Assembly (NCBI RefSeq): GCF_900113225.1
Contig: NZ_FOZE01000002.1
Coordinates: forward strand, 1,488,001 to 1,552,000
Length of the DNA stretch: 64,000 bases
Direction: 5' to 3'
Source of the DNA: Mitsuaria sp. PDC51
GTDB taxonomy: Bacteria > Pseudomonadota > Gammaproteobacteria > Burkholderiales > Burkholderiaceae_C
Notes under the pieces: model-generated
The model's input: only the letters and a program-made list of their open reading frames with translations
What the model was told of the DNA's origin: nothing
Databases searched by the model: none
Part shown: positions 8,478 to 16,776 of the stretch, piece after piece
How positions within the stretch are numbered: the first letter of the stretch is position 1
Layout: each line of letters opens with the position of its first letter
Translations under genes and position numbers: made by a program

Positions 8478-9191
8478 ATGCTGCAAGGCGGTTATCAATC
8501 AGTCCTGGAAGCGCGCTCACGCGAAGAGTTCCGCAGTGAGGTGATCCGCTTCGCGCAAAAACTGGATTTCCAGACGGTCTCGGCGATCACGGTGGTGGAC
8601 CACACGCTGGCCGACACCGAGTTCATCACCATCGACAACTGCCCCGCCGGTTATGCGGAGGTGATGCACGCGCCCGAATTCGGCCGCCGCGATCCGGTCA
8701 TGCAGCACTGCAAGCGCAACAGCATGCCCATCGTGTGGGACCGCCAGACCTACGCCCGCCACGGCGCGAGCGACATCTGGGAATCGCAGGCGCAATTCGG
8801 CTACAGCACCGGCATCTGCCTGGCGCTGCACCTGCCCGAAGGGCGGCACTTCGTGCTTGGCGTCGATCGCGACCAGCCGCTGCCCAGCGATTCGGGCCAG
8901 CTCACGCGCATGGTCGCGGACCTGCAGCTGTTCGCGGTGCACGCGGTCGACACCGCGCTGCGCGTGCTGCTGCCGGAGGAGAAGGTCACCGAATCGCCGC
9001 GGCTCACGCCGCGCGAGCTCGAGTGCCTGCATTGGACGATGGAAGGCAAGACCGCCTGGGAAGTCGGCGCCATCCTCAGCATCACCGAACGCACGGCGGT
9101 GCTGCACATCAACAATGCGATGCACAAGCTGGGCTGCTCCAACAAGCATCAGGCGGTGCTGAAGGCGCTCCGGCTGGGCCTGATTCGCTGA
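8478..9191 (+). CDS. LuxR-type quorum-sensing regulator (solo in this window)
   Basis: The 237-aa protein has an N-terminal autoinducer-binding domain (about 1-165) and a C-terminal LuxR helix-turn-helix (about 174-237: LTPRELECLHWTMEGKTAWE, then VGAILSITERTAVLHINNAM). Aligned by eye to TraR, the invariant Asp70-Pro71 (RDPV) and Trp85 (IVWD) are present, but the Trp57 position is Tyr and the Tyr61 position is Met. There is no luxI homologue in the window. A longer upstream start exists, but this ATG begins the recognisable domain. The gene is followed by a lux-box-like palindrome and the peptide-export genes, so it is the likely activator of that cluster. The altered pocket suggests an unusual AHL or a non-AHL ligand. 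Confidence 0.9.
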   Translation: MLQGGYQSVLEARSREEFRSEVIRFAQKLDFQTVSAITVVDHTLADTEFITIDNCPAGYAEVMHAPEFGRRDPVMQHCKRNSMPIVWDRQTYARHGASDIWESQAQFGYSTGICLALHLPEGRHFVLGVDRDQPLPSDSGQLTRMVADLQLFAVHAVDTALRVLLPEEKVTESPRLTPRELECLHWTMEGKTAWEVGAILSITERTAVLHINNAMHKLGCSNKHQAVLKALRLGLIR

Positions 9192-9218
9192 TGCTGCCCG
9201 CGGCGGCACCTTGTAAAC

Positions 9219-9236
9219 ACTGTAAGAGCTGACAGT
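9219..9236. promoter_or_regulatory. Lux-box palindrome upstream of the peptide gene
   Basis: ACTGTAAGAGCTGACAGT has perfect 5-bp outer arms (ACTGT/ACAGT) and fits the CT-N12-AG lux-box pattern exactly. It sits 28 bases after the luxR stop and 81 bases before the peptide start codon, where a LuxR-bound activator site would be expected. No good -10 element was recognised by eye, which is common at activator-dependent promoters. Confidence 0.6.
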
Positions 9237-9316
9237 TATGCGTCAGGCGGCGCGCTGCTTCAATGCGTCCCGTGCTCAACACTTTTCCGGGCACGTCACC
9301 GAATCTGGAGCCTCTT

Positions 9317-9505
9317 ATGCAAGCCCAACCGCAAAACGTCGCTGTCACCACGCAAGTCGAAGAAGGTCTGGTCGAGTTGGACCTGCAGGCCCTGGTTCAC
9401 GTCGGCGGCGGCGCCCCGAAGGGCACCTGGCTGGTCGGCAGCGATGCCACGCTGGCCGCGGCCGCATCGGCGGACGTGGAACCCGCGCCCAAGGGCACCT
9501 GGTGA
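9317..9505 (+). CDS. Double-glycine-leader peptide with APKGTW at both ends of the mature part
   Basis: A 62-aa precursor. GGAG at 9307-9310 sits six bases before the ATG at 9317; an in-frame start at 9263 has no such signal. Residues 21-32 (LDLQALVHVGGG) match the GG-leader pattern recognised by C39 peptidases, with hydrophobic residues at -12, -7 and -4 and Gly-Gly at -2/-1 if cut after residue 32. The mature peptide would then be 30 aa, running from APKGTW (33-38) through a small Ala/Ser/Asp-rich middle to APKGTW at the C-terminus (57-62). It has no Cys, so there are no disulfides or lanthionines. Downstream genes encode its expected exporter. It could be a signal or a bacteriocin; I do not recognise the family. 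Confidence 0.75.
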   Translation: MQAQPQNVAVTTQVEEGLVELDLQALVHVGGGAPKGTWLVGSDATLAAAASADVEPAPKGTW

Positions 9506-9558
9506 GCCCTCGCGGCTCACACGCGATCCGTCAGGTTCGCAACCAGGCGTAGCAAATC

Positions 9559-10806
9559 GTGGTGGCGCTCTTCCGCGCCGAAGCCCAGGCCTCGCAGCAG
9601 CAGGCCTGGCTGGGATCGGTGCAGCTGCATCGGCCCGCCACCTTGCGCTGGTTGAGCCTTCTGGCGCTGGGGGGTGTCGTCGCGGTCGGCGCCTTCCTGT
9701 TCAGTACCGAATACACCCGCAAGGCCCGCGTCAACGGCCTGCTGGTGCCCGAGCGGGGCGTGATGCGGCTGAGCGTGCCGCAGAGCGCCACCGTCGTGGC
9801 ACGGCCCGTCCAGGATGGGCAGCAGGTGCGTGAGGGCGACGTGCTGTTCGTGTTGTCCCTGGACAGCGCGAATCCGACGGGCGACAGCCTGTCGCGGACC
9901 TTGAAGGACCGCGAGCAATCGCTGGGTGCCGCGCAGGCGCAGCAGCGGGAACTCGCGCAGAGCCAGGCGGCCTCGCTGAAGGCGCGGATCGCCACGCTCG
10001 AATCCACGCTGCGGCAGGCCGATGCCGAGCTGCAGCTGCATGCCCAGCGCGAGGCGCTGGCGCAGCAGAGTCTGGGACGGCTGGAATCGCTGGCGAAGGA
10101 CCAGTTCGTATCGAGCGCCCAGGTCCAGACCAAGCGGGAGGAGTTGCTTGGCTTGCAGGCCCAACGGCAGGCACTTTCGCGCGAGCGCGAAAACCTGCAG
10201 CGGGAGGCGTTGGGCTTGCAAGCTGAGCTTCAGGCGATTCCCTTGAAGGCACAGGTCCAGCAAGGGGAACTCGCGCGCGACATCGCCGCGCTGCAGGCGC
10301 AGGGCGTCGAGAACGAGGCGCGCCGCCGGCTCGTGCTGCGCGCCCCGAGCGACGGCCAGATGAGCACCGTGCTGGCCGAGCCGGGCCAGGTCGTGCAGGC
10401 CGGCACGCAACTCGCCGCCCTGCTCCCCGCCCGCACGCCGCTGCAGGCGCATCTCTACGCCCCGTCCAGCGCCGTCGGCTTCCTGCGCCCGCACCAGGCG
10501 GTGTTGCTGCGCTACCAGGCCTTCCCGTACCAGAAATTCGGCCAGCAGGCCGGCGAGGTCCTGCAGGTCGCGCGCACCCCGCTGCAGGCCGCGGAGCTCG
10601 CCCAGCTCGGCCTGCCTGCCGCGATGGCGCAGGGCGAGCCGATGTACCGCATCACCGTGCAGCTGCAGCGCCAGTCGGTCGAGGCCTACGGGCAGGACCA
10701 GACGCTCAGCCCCGGTATGCTGCTCGAGGCCGACGTGCTGCTCGAGCGGCGCCGCCTGATTGAATGGATCTTCGAACCGCTGCTGAGCCTCGCCCGCCGT
10801 GTCTGA
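9559..10806 (+). CDS. HlyD-family membrane fusion protein of peptide exporter
   Basis: The 415-aa adaptor has a short cytoplasmic N-terminus, one membrane helix (about residues 31-50, LSLLALGGVVAVGAFLF), a biotinyl-lipoyl-like segment (RLSVPQSATVVARPVQDGQQ), a long Gln/Ala/Glu-rich coiled coil (about 105-240) and a C-terminal beta-barrel with LRAPSDGQMSTVLAEPGQVV. This is the architecture of the periplasmic adaptor of type I secretion systems for GG peptides (CvaA/MchE type). The first possible start is a GTG at 9559, directly after a stop and without a clear Shine-Dalgarno, so translation may depend on the upstream peptide gene. The stop overlaps the next gene by 8 bases. No TolC gene is present here. 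Confidence 0.9.
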   Translation: MVALFRAEAQASQQQAWLGSVQLHRPATLRWLSLLALGGVVAVGAFLFSTEYTRKARVNGLLVPERGVMRLSVPQSATVVARPVQDGQQVREGDVLFVLSLDSANPTGDSLSRTLKDREQSLGAAQAQQRELAQSQAASLKARIATLESTLRQADAELQLHAQREALAQQSLGRLESLAKDQFVSSAQVQTKREELLGLQAQRQALSRERENLQREALGLQAELQAIPLKAQVQQGELARDIAALQAQGVENEARRRLVLRAPSDGQMSTVLAEPGQVVQAGTQLAALLPARTPLQAHLYAPSSAVGFLRPHQAVLLRYQAFPYQKFGQQAGEVLQVARTPLQAAELAQLGLPAAMAQGEPMYRITVQLQRQSVEAYGQDQTLSPGMLLEADVLLERRRLIEWIFEPLLSLARRV

Positions 10807-12979
10807 CGTCCCAGCTTCCGGCGCCCCGCCAGGCGCTCCGCCGCCGGGCGCCGCGCCCACCGGCTTCCTGGCGAAGCTGAACCTCGGCTGGCGCCGCCGC
10901 CGTCCCGTCATCCTGCAGACCGAGGCCGCCGAGTGCGGCCTCGCCTGCCTGGCCATGGTCGCCGCGGCGCACGGCCAGCGCTGGGCACTGGGCGAGCTGC
11001 GGGACCGCTTCGCCGTCTCGCTCAAGGGCCTGACGATGGCGGACCTGGTCCGCATGGGCGCGCAGCTCGGCCTCACCGCCCGCGCGCTGCGCGCCGAGCC
11101 GCACACGCTGCACAAGCTGCACACGCCCTGCATCCTGCACTGGGACTTCAACCACTTCGTCGTGCTGGACCGCGTCGACGGCGACCGCGCGGTCGTGCTC
11201 GATCCCGCGCACGGCGAGCGCCGGCTGCCGCTGGCCGAGGTCTCCAAGCACTTCACCGGCGTCGCGCTCGAACTGCGGCCCGGCATGGACTTCGCCCGCA
11301 AGGCGCCGGCGCCGGCGCCCCAATGGCGGCAGCTGCTCGGCCACGTCAGCGGGCTCAAGCGCTCCATCGCGCAGGTGCTCGCGCTCGCGCTCGGACTTGA
11401 GTTGCTGGGCCTGCTCGCGCCCTTCCTGCTGCAATGGACCGTCGACGGCGTCATCGTCAGCGCCGACCGCGACCTGCTCGTCACGCTGGGCATCGGCTTC
11501 GCGCTGCTCGTGCTGCTGCAGGTCGGCATGGGCCTGCTGCGCTCATGGGCGGTGATGATCCTGTCGGCCTCGCTCAACCTGCAGTGGCTCTCCAACGTCT
11601 TCTCGCACCTCCTGCGGCTGCCGCTGGCCTGGTTCGAGAAACGCCATCTCGGCGACATCTGGTCGCGCTTCTCCAGCGTCCAGGAGATCCAGAAAACGCT
11701 GACCGGCAGCTTCATCGAGGCCGTGCTGGACGGCCTCATGGTCCTGCTCACGCTGGCGATGATGGTGCTCTACAGCGGCCGCCTCACGGCGGTCGCGCTC
11801 ACCGCGGTGGCCGGCTACGCGCTGCTGCGCTGGGCTTGCTTCCGGCCGCTGCGCGACGCGCAGGAAGAGGCGCTGACCCACGAGGCGCGCCAGAGCAGCC
11901 ACTTCCTCGAATCGCTGCGCGGCGCGCAGGCGATCAAGCTCTTCAACGCGCAGGCCGATCGCGGCGCGCGTTTCGCCAACCTGGTCGTCGAGCAGATGAA
12001 CGCCTCGCTCACCGGCCGCAAGCTCGAGCTCGGCATGACGCAGGGCAACAAGCTGCTGTTCGGGCTCGAGCGCGTCGCCATCGTCGCGCTGGGCGCGATG
12101 CTCGTGCTGGACAAGGAACTCTCCGTCGGCATGCTGTTCGCGTTCCTCGCCTACAAGGACCAGTTCAGCCAACGCATCGCCGGCCTGATCGACAAGGTCG
12201 TCGCGCTCAAGATGCTGCGCCTGCAGGGCGAGCGCCTGGCTGACATCGTCCTCACCGCGCCGGAGGCCGACCTGGACGCGCCCGGCCGCGCGGTGCCGCG
12301 CGAGGCGCCGCTGGAGCTCGACGGCCTGCGCTTCCGTTACGCCGACGGCGAGCCGGAGGTCATTGCCGGCTGCTCACTGCGCATCGAGCCTGGCGAATCG
12401 GTCGCCATCGTCGGCCCGTCGGGCTGCGGCAAGACCACGCTGATGAAGCTCATGCTGGGCATCCACGCGCCGCAGCACGGCGAGATCCGCATCGGTGGCG
12501 TCGCCCTCGCCCAGCTGGGCACCAATGCCTGGCGCGAGCGCATCGGCACGGTCATGCAGGACGACCAGCTCTTCGCCGGCAGCATCGCCGACAACATCAG
12601 CTTCTTCGACCTCAACGTCGATCCTGACTGGGTCCGCGAATGCGCGCGACTGGCCTGCGTCCTGGAGGACATCGAGGCCATGCCGATGCGTTTCCAGACG
12701 CTGATCGGCGACATGGGCTCGAGCCTGTCCGGCGGCCAGCGCCAGCGCATCCTGCTGGCCCGAGCGCTCTACAAGCGCCCGCAGTTCCTGTTCCTGGACG
12801 AGGCGACGAGCGCGCTCGACGTCGAGCGCGAGCGCCTCGTCAACGCCAGCCTGCGCCAGCTCTCGCTGACGCGCATCGTCATCGCGCACCGCCCCGAAAC
12901 CATCGCCGCCGCCCAACGCGTCGTCAGCCTGCAAGGCGGCCGCGTCGTGCAGGACCTGCGCTCGGTCCAGCACCGCTGA
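10799..12979 (+). CDS. Peptidase C39-containing ABC exporter (PCAT) for the GG peptide
   Basis: The 726-aa protein combines an N-terminal C39 cysteine peptidase, six membrane helices and a C-terminal ATPase. The peptidase shows QTEAAECGLACLAM with the catalytic Cys at residue 46, the catalytic His in HWDFNHFVVL and the Asp in LDPAHG. The ATPase has Walker [10 protein letters not shown] (about 540), LSGGQRQR (about 643) and Walker B FLFLDEATSALD. PCATs cut leader peptides after Gly-Gly and export the mature part with an HlyD/TolC partner. The GTG start at 10799 lies inside the end of the HlyD gene, showing tight coupling. All catalytic residues needed for activity are present; its substrate is very probably the peptide encoded at 9317-9505. 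Confidence 0.94.
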   Translation: MSDVPASGAPPGAPPPGAAPTGFLAKLNLGWRRRRPVILQTEAAECGLACLAMVAAAHGQRWALGELRDRFAVSLKGLTMADLVRMGAQLGLTARALRAEPHTLHKLHTPCILHWDFNHFVVLDRVDGDRAVVLDPAHGERRLPLAEVSKHFTGVALELRPGMDFARKAPAPAPQWRQLLGHVSGLKRSIAQVLALALGLELLGLLAPFLLQWTVDGVIVSADRDLLVTLGIGFALLVLLQVGMGLLRSWAVMILSASLNLQWLSNVFSHLLRLPLAWFEKRHLGDIWSRFSSVQEIQKTLTGSFIEAVLDGLMVLLTLAMMVLYSGRLTAVALTAVAGYALLRWACFRPLRDAQEEALTHEARQSSHFLESLRGAQAIKLFNAQADRGARFANLVVEQMNASLTGRKLELGMTQGNKLLFGLERVAIVALGAMLVLDKELSVGMLFAFLAYKDQFSQRIAGLIDKVVALKMLRLQGERLADIVLTAPEADLDAPGRAVPREAPLELDGLRFRYADGEPEVIAGCSLRIEPGESVAIVGPSGCGKTTLMKLMLGIHAPQHGEIRIGGVALAQLGTNAWRERIGTVMQDDQLFAGSIADNISFFDLNVDPDWVRECARLACVLEDIEAMPMRFQTLIGDMGSSLSGGQRQRILLARALYKRPQFLFLDEATSALDVERERLVNASLRQLSLTRIVIAHRPETIAAAQRVVSLQGGRVVQDLRSVQHR

Positions 12980-13081
12980 CCCAACCGACAACCCCACGCC
13001 CCCACCCCCTGCCACGCCTCACGGCATCAGCGAGTGTCACGCGCACGCGGTGTCAGCGAGCGTCTGTGGGGCCGGAATGAT

Positions 13082-13112
13082 GCGGGGGGTTCCCGGACGG
13101 GACGCCCCCCGC
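13082..13112. terminator. Strong GC hairpin after the PCAT gene
   Basis: GCGGGGGG and CCCCCCGC form an 8-bp perfect stem around a 15-base loop that can itself pair (TCCC/GGGA). No T-run follows in either direction, so it is not a classical intrinsic terminator; it may protect mRNA ends between the PCAT gene and the convergent Bug-receptor gene. The rest of 12980-13198 shows nothing I can name. Confidence 0.3.
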
Positions 13113-13198
13113 GTCGTGGAGAGCCCGCGCTTGGCCAACCGCAGTCGCCCTCCCGAGGGCACCCCAATTGGCCCCCCGGAGGGGTCACAGAAGCCCCC

Positions 13199-14200
13199 TC
13201 AATCGGGCTTGATCTTCGCCCGTGCCACCACCTGCTTCCAGCGCTGCTGTTCCTGCGCAATGAACGCCGCGAATTGCGCCGGCGTATTGCCGATCGGTTC
13301 CGCCGCATCGTGGCTGAGGCGCTCCTTCGCAGAAACCGATCGGATGGCCTTCGCCGATTCCACGGCGAGTTTGTCCGTGTTTGCCGCCGCGAGATTGGCC
13401 GGCGCGCACAGCCCGTACCACTGGGTCATTTCGAAGCCTGGATAGCCTTGCTCGGCGACGGTTGGCACGTCGGGCAATTGGGGCAGGCGTTCCTTCGAGC
13501 CGGTAGCCAGGCAGCGCAGCTTCCCGGCCTTGATGAATTGAAGGATGGCCGGCGCGCCGACCGACGCGGCCTCGAGCCGTCCCGCCAGCAGGTCGGTCAA
13601 TTGCGGGCCGGTGCCGCGGTACGGAACGTGGAGGATGAACAGGTCGGCGACCATTTTGAGGTACTCCATCGCCAGGTGCCCCGCGCTGCCGTTACCGGCC
13701 GAGCCGTAGCTGAATTTGCCAGGGTTCTTGCGCACCAGCGCGACCCATTCCTTGAGGTTCTTCGCCGGCACGTCGGGATGGACGACGTAGAGGCTGGGCA
13801 CCTTGGCCAGCAGCGTGATCGGCTTGAAGTCGCGGTTGGGGTCGTAGGGCAGTTTGTCGTAGATGTACGGGTTCACTGCCAGCGTCCCGATGTGGCCGAG
13901 GATCAGCGTGTGCTGGTCCTCCGCGCGCGCCACCTCCACCATCGCGATGTTGCCGCCGCCGCCGGGTTTGTTGTCGACGTAGACCGCCTGGCCCAGCGTC
14001 TTGCTCAGTTCGGCGGCGGTGGCGCGGGCCACGATCTCGCTGCTGCCGCCGGGCGCGAAGGGCACGACCAGCCGCACGTTGCGCGACGGCCAGGTGGATT
14101 GCGCGAAGGCGGGGGCGCTTGCGCCGAGGGTCGTGCCCGTGGCGCCGAGCGCGGCGGATTGGAGGAGGAAGCGGCGGCGGTCCTCGTTCGTGGGGGTCAT
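13199..14200 (-). CDS. Bug-family (TctC-like) tripartite tricarboxylate transporter receptor
   Basis: The 333-aa periplasmic solute-binding protein has an N-terminal RRRFLLQSAALGATG segment, a Tat-like twin-arginine signal, and the Bug signature VRLVVPFAPGGSSEIVARAT followed by GQAVYVDNKPGGGGNIAMVEV. Bug receptors bind carboxylates such as citrate or aromatic acids, and Burkholderiales genomes carry many orphan copies. The TctA and TctB membrane subunits are absent here, so this is one of the orphans. The ATG at 14200 is preceded on its strand by GGAGACAT; a longer frame upstream is rejected. Ligand unknown. Confidence 0.92.
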   Translation of the reverse strand: MTPTNEDRRRFLLQSAALGATGTTLGASAPAFAQSTWPSRNVRLVVPFAPGGSSEIVARATAAELSKTLGQAVYVDNKPGGGGNIAMVEVARAEDQHTLILGHIGTLAVNPYIYDKLPYDPNRDFKPITLLAKVPSLYVVHPDVPAKNLKEWVALVRKNPGKFSYGSAGNGSAGHLAMEYLKMVADLFILHVPYRGTGPQLTDLLAGRLEAASVGAPAILQFIKAGKLRCLATGSKERLPQLPDVPTVAEQGYPGFEMTQWYGLCAPANLAAANTDKLAVESAKAIRSVSAKERLSHDAAEPIGNTPAQFAAFIAQEQQRWKQVVARAKIKPD

Positions 14201-14290
14201 GCGATGTCTCCGGTCGGTTCTTCTGGAGAGGATGACTCTACGAACACGCGCTTTCAAGGCGCTGTCGGTCCGTCGGCGCCGCGTGAGGGC

Positions 14291-14551
14291 CTAGGCCGGG
14301 GGCGCGGTCTGCTCCTCCATCCAGCCGAGCCAGCGCATCGCCTGCTCCCGGGAGTCGCCGCACATGTCCTCCGATGGCGGCAGCGATCCGCAGACCGAGG
14401 GCCGTTCCGGCCGGCCGAAGATCCGGCAGCGCAGCTCGTCGTCGAGCTGGATGCAGCGCACGCCGGCCGGCTTGCCGTCGGGCATGCCGGGGATCGGGCT
14501 GCTGATCGACGGGGCGATGCAGCAGGCGGCGCAGTGGGGGCGGCAGTTCAT
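14291..14551 (-). CDS. YkgJ-family cysteine cluster protein
   Basis: An 86-aa protein with the cysteine arrangement of the YkgJ/Fe-S-cluster-like family: CRPHCAACC near the N-terminus, then [20 protein letters not shown] and MCGD. The cysteines probably ligate a metal or Fe-S cluster; the biochemical role of the family is not established. The ATG at 14551 is the start that puts the first Cys motif at the N-terminus as in relatives; longer starts add unrelated sequence. It is transcribed in the same direction as the Bug receptor, 90 bp upstream of that gene. Confidence 0.82.
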   Translation of the reverse strand: MNCRPHCAACCIAPSISSPIPGMPDGKPAGVRCIQLDDELRCRIFGRPERPSVCGSLPPSEDMCGDSREQAMRWLGWMEEQTAPPA

Positions 14552-14624
14552 GACGGCGGGATTGTCGCCGCACGCCCTTCGCAGACGCCAACAAGGTCCG
14601 CCGCCATCTCCCTGAGGCAGTGAC

Positions 14625-14633
14625 TTATCCACA
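14625..14633 (+). other. Perfect DnaA box upstream of mnmG
   Basis: TTATCCACA, the consensus DnaA-binding 9-mer, lies 127 bp before the mnmG start in the 209-bp gap between ykgJ and mnmG. In several gamma-proteobacteria oriC is next to mnmG, but here I see only one box and no AT-rich unwinding element, so it is not called an origin. It may be a titration or regulatory site. Confidence 0.45.
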
Positions 14634-14760
14634 GCCCCGCGTAAAATCGCGCCCTTCCCTCATCTGAACGCCAGCCGGCTGTCCATCGCCTGGATTCGCG
14701 CCTTCCGCGCGCCGCGATGGCCTCGATCGACCGATCGCCGATTCCGCTGGACGCCTTGCC

Positions 14761-16728
14761 ATGCTTTATCCGAAAGAGTTCGACGTGATCGTGGTCGGCG
14801 GCGGCCATGCCGGCACCGAGGCCGCACTGGCGGCGGCCCGCATGGGCGTCAGCACGCTGCTGCTGACCCACAACATCGAGACGCTGGGCCAGATGAGTTG
14901 CAACCCGTCGATCGGCGGCATCGGCAAGGGCCACCTGGTCAAGGAAGTTGACGCGCTGGGCGGCGCGATGGCCGCGGCGACCGATGAAGGCGGCATCCAG
15001 TTCCGCATCCTCAACGGCTCCAAGGGCCCGGCGGTCCGCGCCACCCGCGCGCAGGCGGACCGCATCCTCTACAAGGCCGCCATCCGGCGCCGGCTGGAGA
15101 ACCAGCCCAATTTGATGCTGTTCCAGCAGGCCGTCGACGACCTGATGGTCGAGGGGGACCGCGTCGTCGGCGCGGTCACCCAGTCGGGCCTGCGCTTCCG
15201 CGCCCGGGCGGTCGTGCTGACCGCCGGCACCTTCCTCGACGGCCGGATCCACATCGGCCTGGACAACTATGCTGCCGGTCGCGCCGGCGACCCGCCGGCC
15301 GTGTCGCTGTCCGGCCGGCTCAAGGAATTGAAGCTGCCCCAAGGCCGTTTGAAAACCGGCACCCCGCCGCGACTGGACGGTCGCACCATCGATTTTTCCA
15401 AGTGCGCCGAACAGCCCGGCGACCTGGACCCGGCGCCGGTATTCAGCTTCATGGGCAGCGCCGCGCAGCATCCGCAGCAGTTGCCCTGCTGGATCACCCA
15501 CACCAATGCCCGCACCCACGAGATCATCCGCTCCGGCTTCGACCGCAGTCCGATGTTCACCGGCGTGATCGAGGGCGTGGGTCCGCGCTACTGCCCGTCC
15601 ATCGAGGACAAGATCAACCGCTTCGCAGACAAGGACTCGCACCAGATTTTTCTGGAGCCCGAAGGCCTGACGACGCACGAGTTCTACCCGAATGGGATCT
15701 CGACCTCCCTGCCCTTCGACATCCAGTTGGCGGCCGTCCAATCCATCCCCGGACTCGAAAACGCGCACATCCTGCGCCCGGGCTATGCAATCGAGTACGA
15801 CTACTTCGATCCGCGCGAGTTGAAGTCCAGTTTCGAGACGCGGGCCATTGGTGGCCTGTTCTTCGCCGGCCAGATCAACGGCACCACCGGCTATGAGGAA
15901 GCTGCCGCTCAGGGGCTGTTCGCCGGGCTGAACGCGGCGCTGCAGGTTCAAGGCAGGGACGCCTGGCTGCCCAGCCGCGACCAGGCCTATCTCGGCGTGC
16001 TGGTCGACGACCTGATCACCAAGGGCGTCACCGAGCCCTACCGGATGTTCACGAGTCGCGCCGAGTTCCGGCTCCAACTCCGCGAGGACAACGCCGACAT
16101 GCGGCTGACCGAAGCGGGGCGGCAACTGGGCCTGGTGGACGACGCCCGTTGGGATGCCTTCAACCGCAAGCGTGATGCTGTTTCACGTGAAACAGAGAAG
16201 CTGAAGTCGACCTGGGTGCATCCGAACATCCTGCCGGCCGCCGACGCAGAGCGCCTCGTCGGCAAGCCACTCGAGCGCGAGTACAACCTGATCGACCTGC
16301 TTCGCCGCCCCGGCGTCACCTTCGACACCATCGCTGAAGTGGCTGCAATTGCACGCCCGGAAGCCGGCGTGTCGCGCGCCGCGCTGGCCGCGTCCGTCGG
16401 CGCGGACTTGAGCGATGCGGTGGTCGAGCAGATCGAAATCAGCGTCAAGTACGCCGGCTATATCAGCAAGCAGCAGGAGGACGTCGCCCGCGCCTCCAAC
16501 TACGAGCACCTGAAGCTGCCCGAAGACCTGGACTACGGCTTGGTCACCGCCCTCTCCTTCGAGGCCAGACAAAAGCTGAACAAGCATCGTCCCGAAACCC
16601 TGGGCCAAGCTTCGCGCATCTCGGGCATCACACCGGCGGCGATTTCGCTGCTGCTGATCCACCTGCGCAAGGGCCGCTTCAAGGGATTTACCGACCAGGA
16701 TGCAGCCGCCGAATCGGCCGCCGCCTGA
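14761..16728 (+). CDS. mnmG: tRNA uridine-5-carboxymethylaminomethyl modification enzyme MnmG (GidA)
   Basis: The 655-aa FAD protein has the dinucleotide-binding motif [19 protein letters not shown] at the N-terminus, the family blocks [20 protein letters not shown] and [14 protein letters not shown], and the MnmG C-terminal domain ending near GRFKGFTDQ. With MnmE it adds the cmnm5 group to the wobble uridine of several tRNAs. Length and start ([15 protein letters not shown]) are standard. A perfect parS site (16179-16194) is embedded in the coding sequence at the VSRET residues. It is followed after 48 bp by rsmG, the usual partner, in the same direction. Confidence 0.98.
   Translation: MLYPKEFDVIVVGGGHAGTEAALAAARMGVSTLLLTHNIETLGQMSCNPSIGGIGKGHLVKEVDALGGAMAAATDEGGIQFRILNGSKGPAVRATRAQADRILYKAAIRRRLENQPNLMLFQQAVDDLMVEGDRVVGAVTQSGLRFRARAVVLTAGTFLDGRIHIGLDNYAAGRAGDPPAVSLSGRLKELKLPQGRLKTGTPPRLDGRTIDFSKCAEQPGDLDPAPVFSFMGSAAQHPQQLPCWITHTNARTHEIIRSGFDRSPMFTGVIEGVGPRYCPSIEDKINRFADKDSHQIFLEPEGLTTHEFYPNGISTSLPFDIQLAAVQSIPGLENAHILRPGYAIEYDYFDPRELKSSFETRAIGGLFFAGQINGTTGYEEAAAQGLFAGLNAALQVQGRDAWLPSRDQAYLGVLVDDLITKGVTEPYRMFTSRAEFRLQLREDNADMRLTEAGRQLGLVDDARWDAFNRKRDAVSRETEKLKSTWVHPNILPAADAERLVGKPLEREYNLIDLLRRPGVTFDTIAEVAAIARPEAGVSRAALAASVGADLSDAVVEQIEISVKYAGYISKQQEDVARASNYEHLKLPEDLDYGLVTALSFEARQKLNKHRPETLGQASRISGITPAAISLLLIHLRKGRFKGFTDQDAAAESAAA
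16179..16194. other. parS: parS centromere site inside mnmG
   Basis: TGTTTCACGTGAAACA is a perfect 16-bp palindrome identical to the chromosomal parS consensus bound by ParB. It is in frame with VSRET of MnmG, a position where other proteobacteria also carry parS. ParB from the nearby gene (21325-22233) is the expected ligand. Confidence 0.93.
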
Positions 16729-16776
16729 TTCATCCCTTCCCACGTTCCGATCCTGAATCGACCGACCACGCCGTTG

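Noticed and set aside
9317-9505. Lasso, lanthipeptide or sactipeptide precursor
   Set aside because: There is no Cys in the peptide and no cyclase, lanthionine synthetase or radical SAM gene in the cluster; only the exporter pair is present.
9517-11751. Long open frame (744 codons) on the minus strand opposite the HlyD and PCAT genes
   Set aside because: High-GC shadow of well-recognised plus-strand genes; its translation is Arg/Ala/Ser-rich and has no domain pattern. The same applies to many other long frames in the window.
14552-14760. Possible oriC between ykgJ and mnmG
   Set aside because: Only one DnaA box and no AT-rich unwinding stretch in 209 bp; not enough for an origin.
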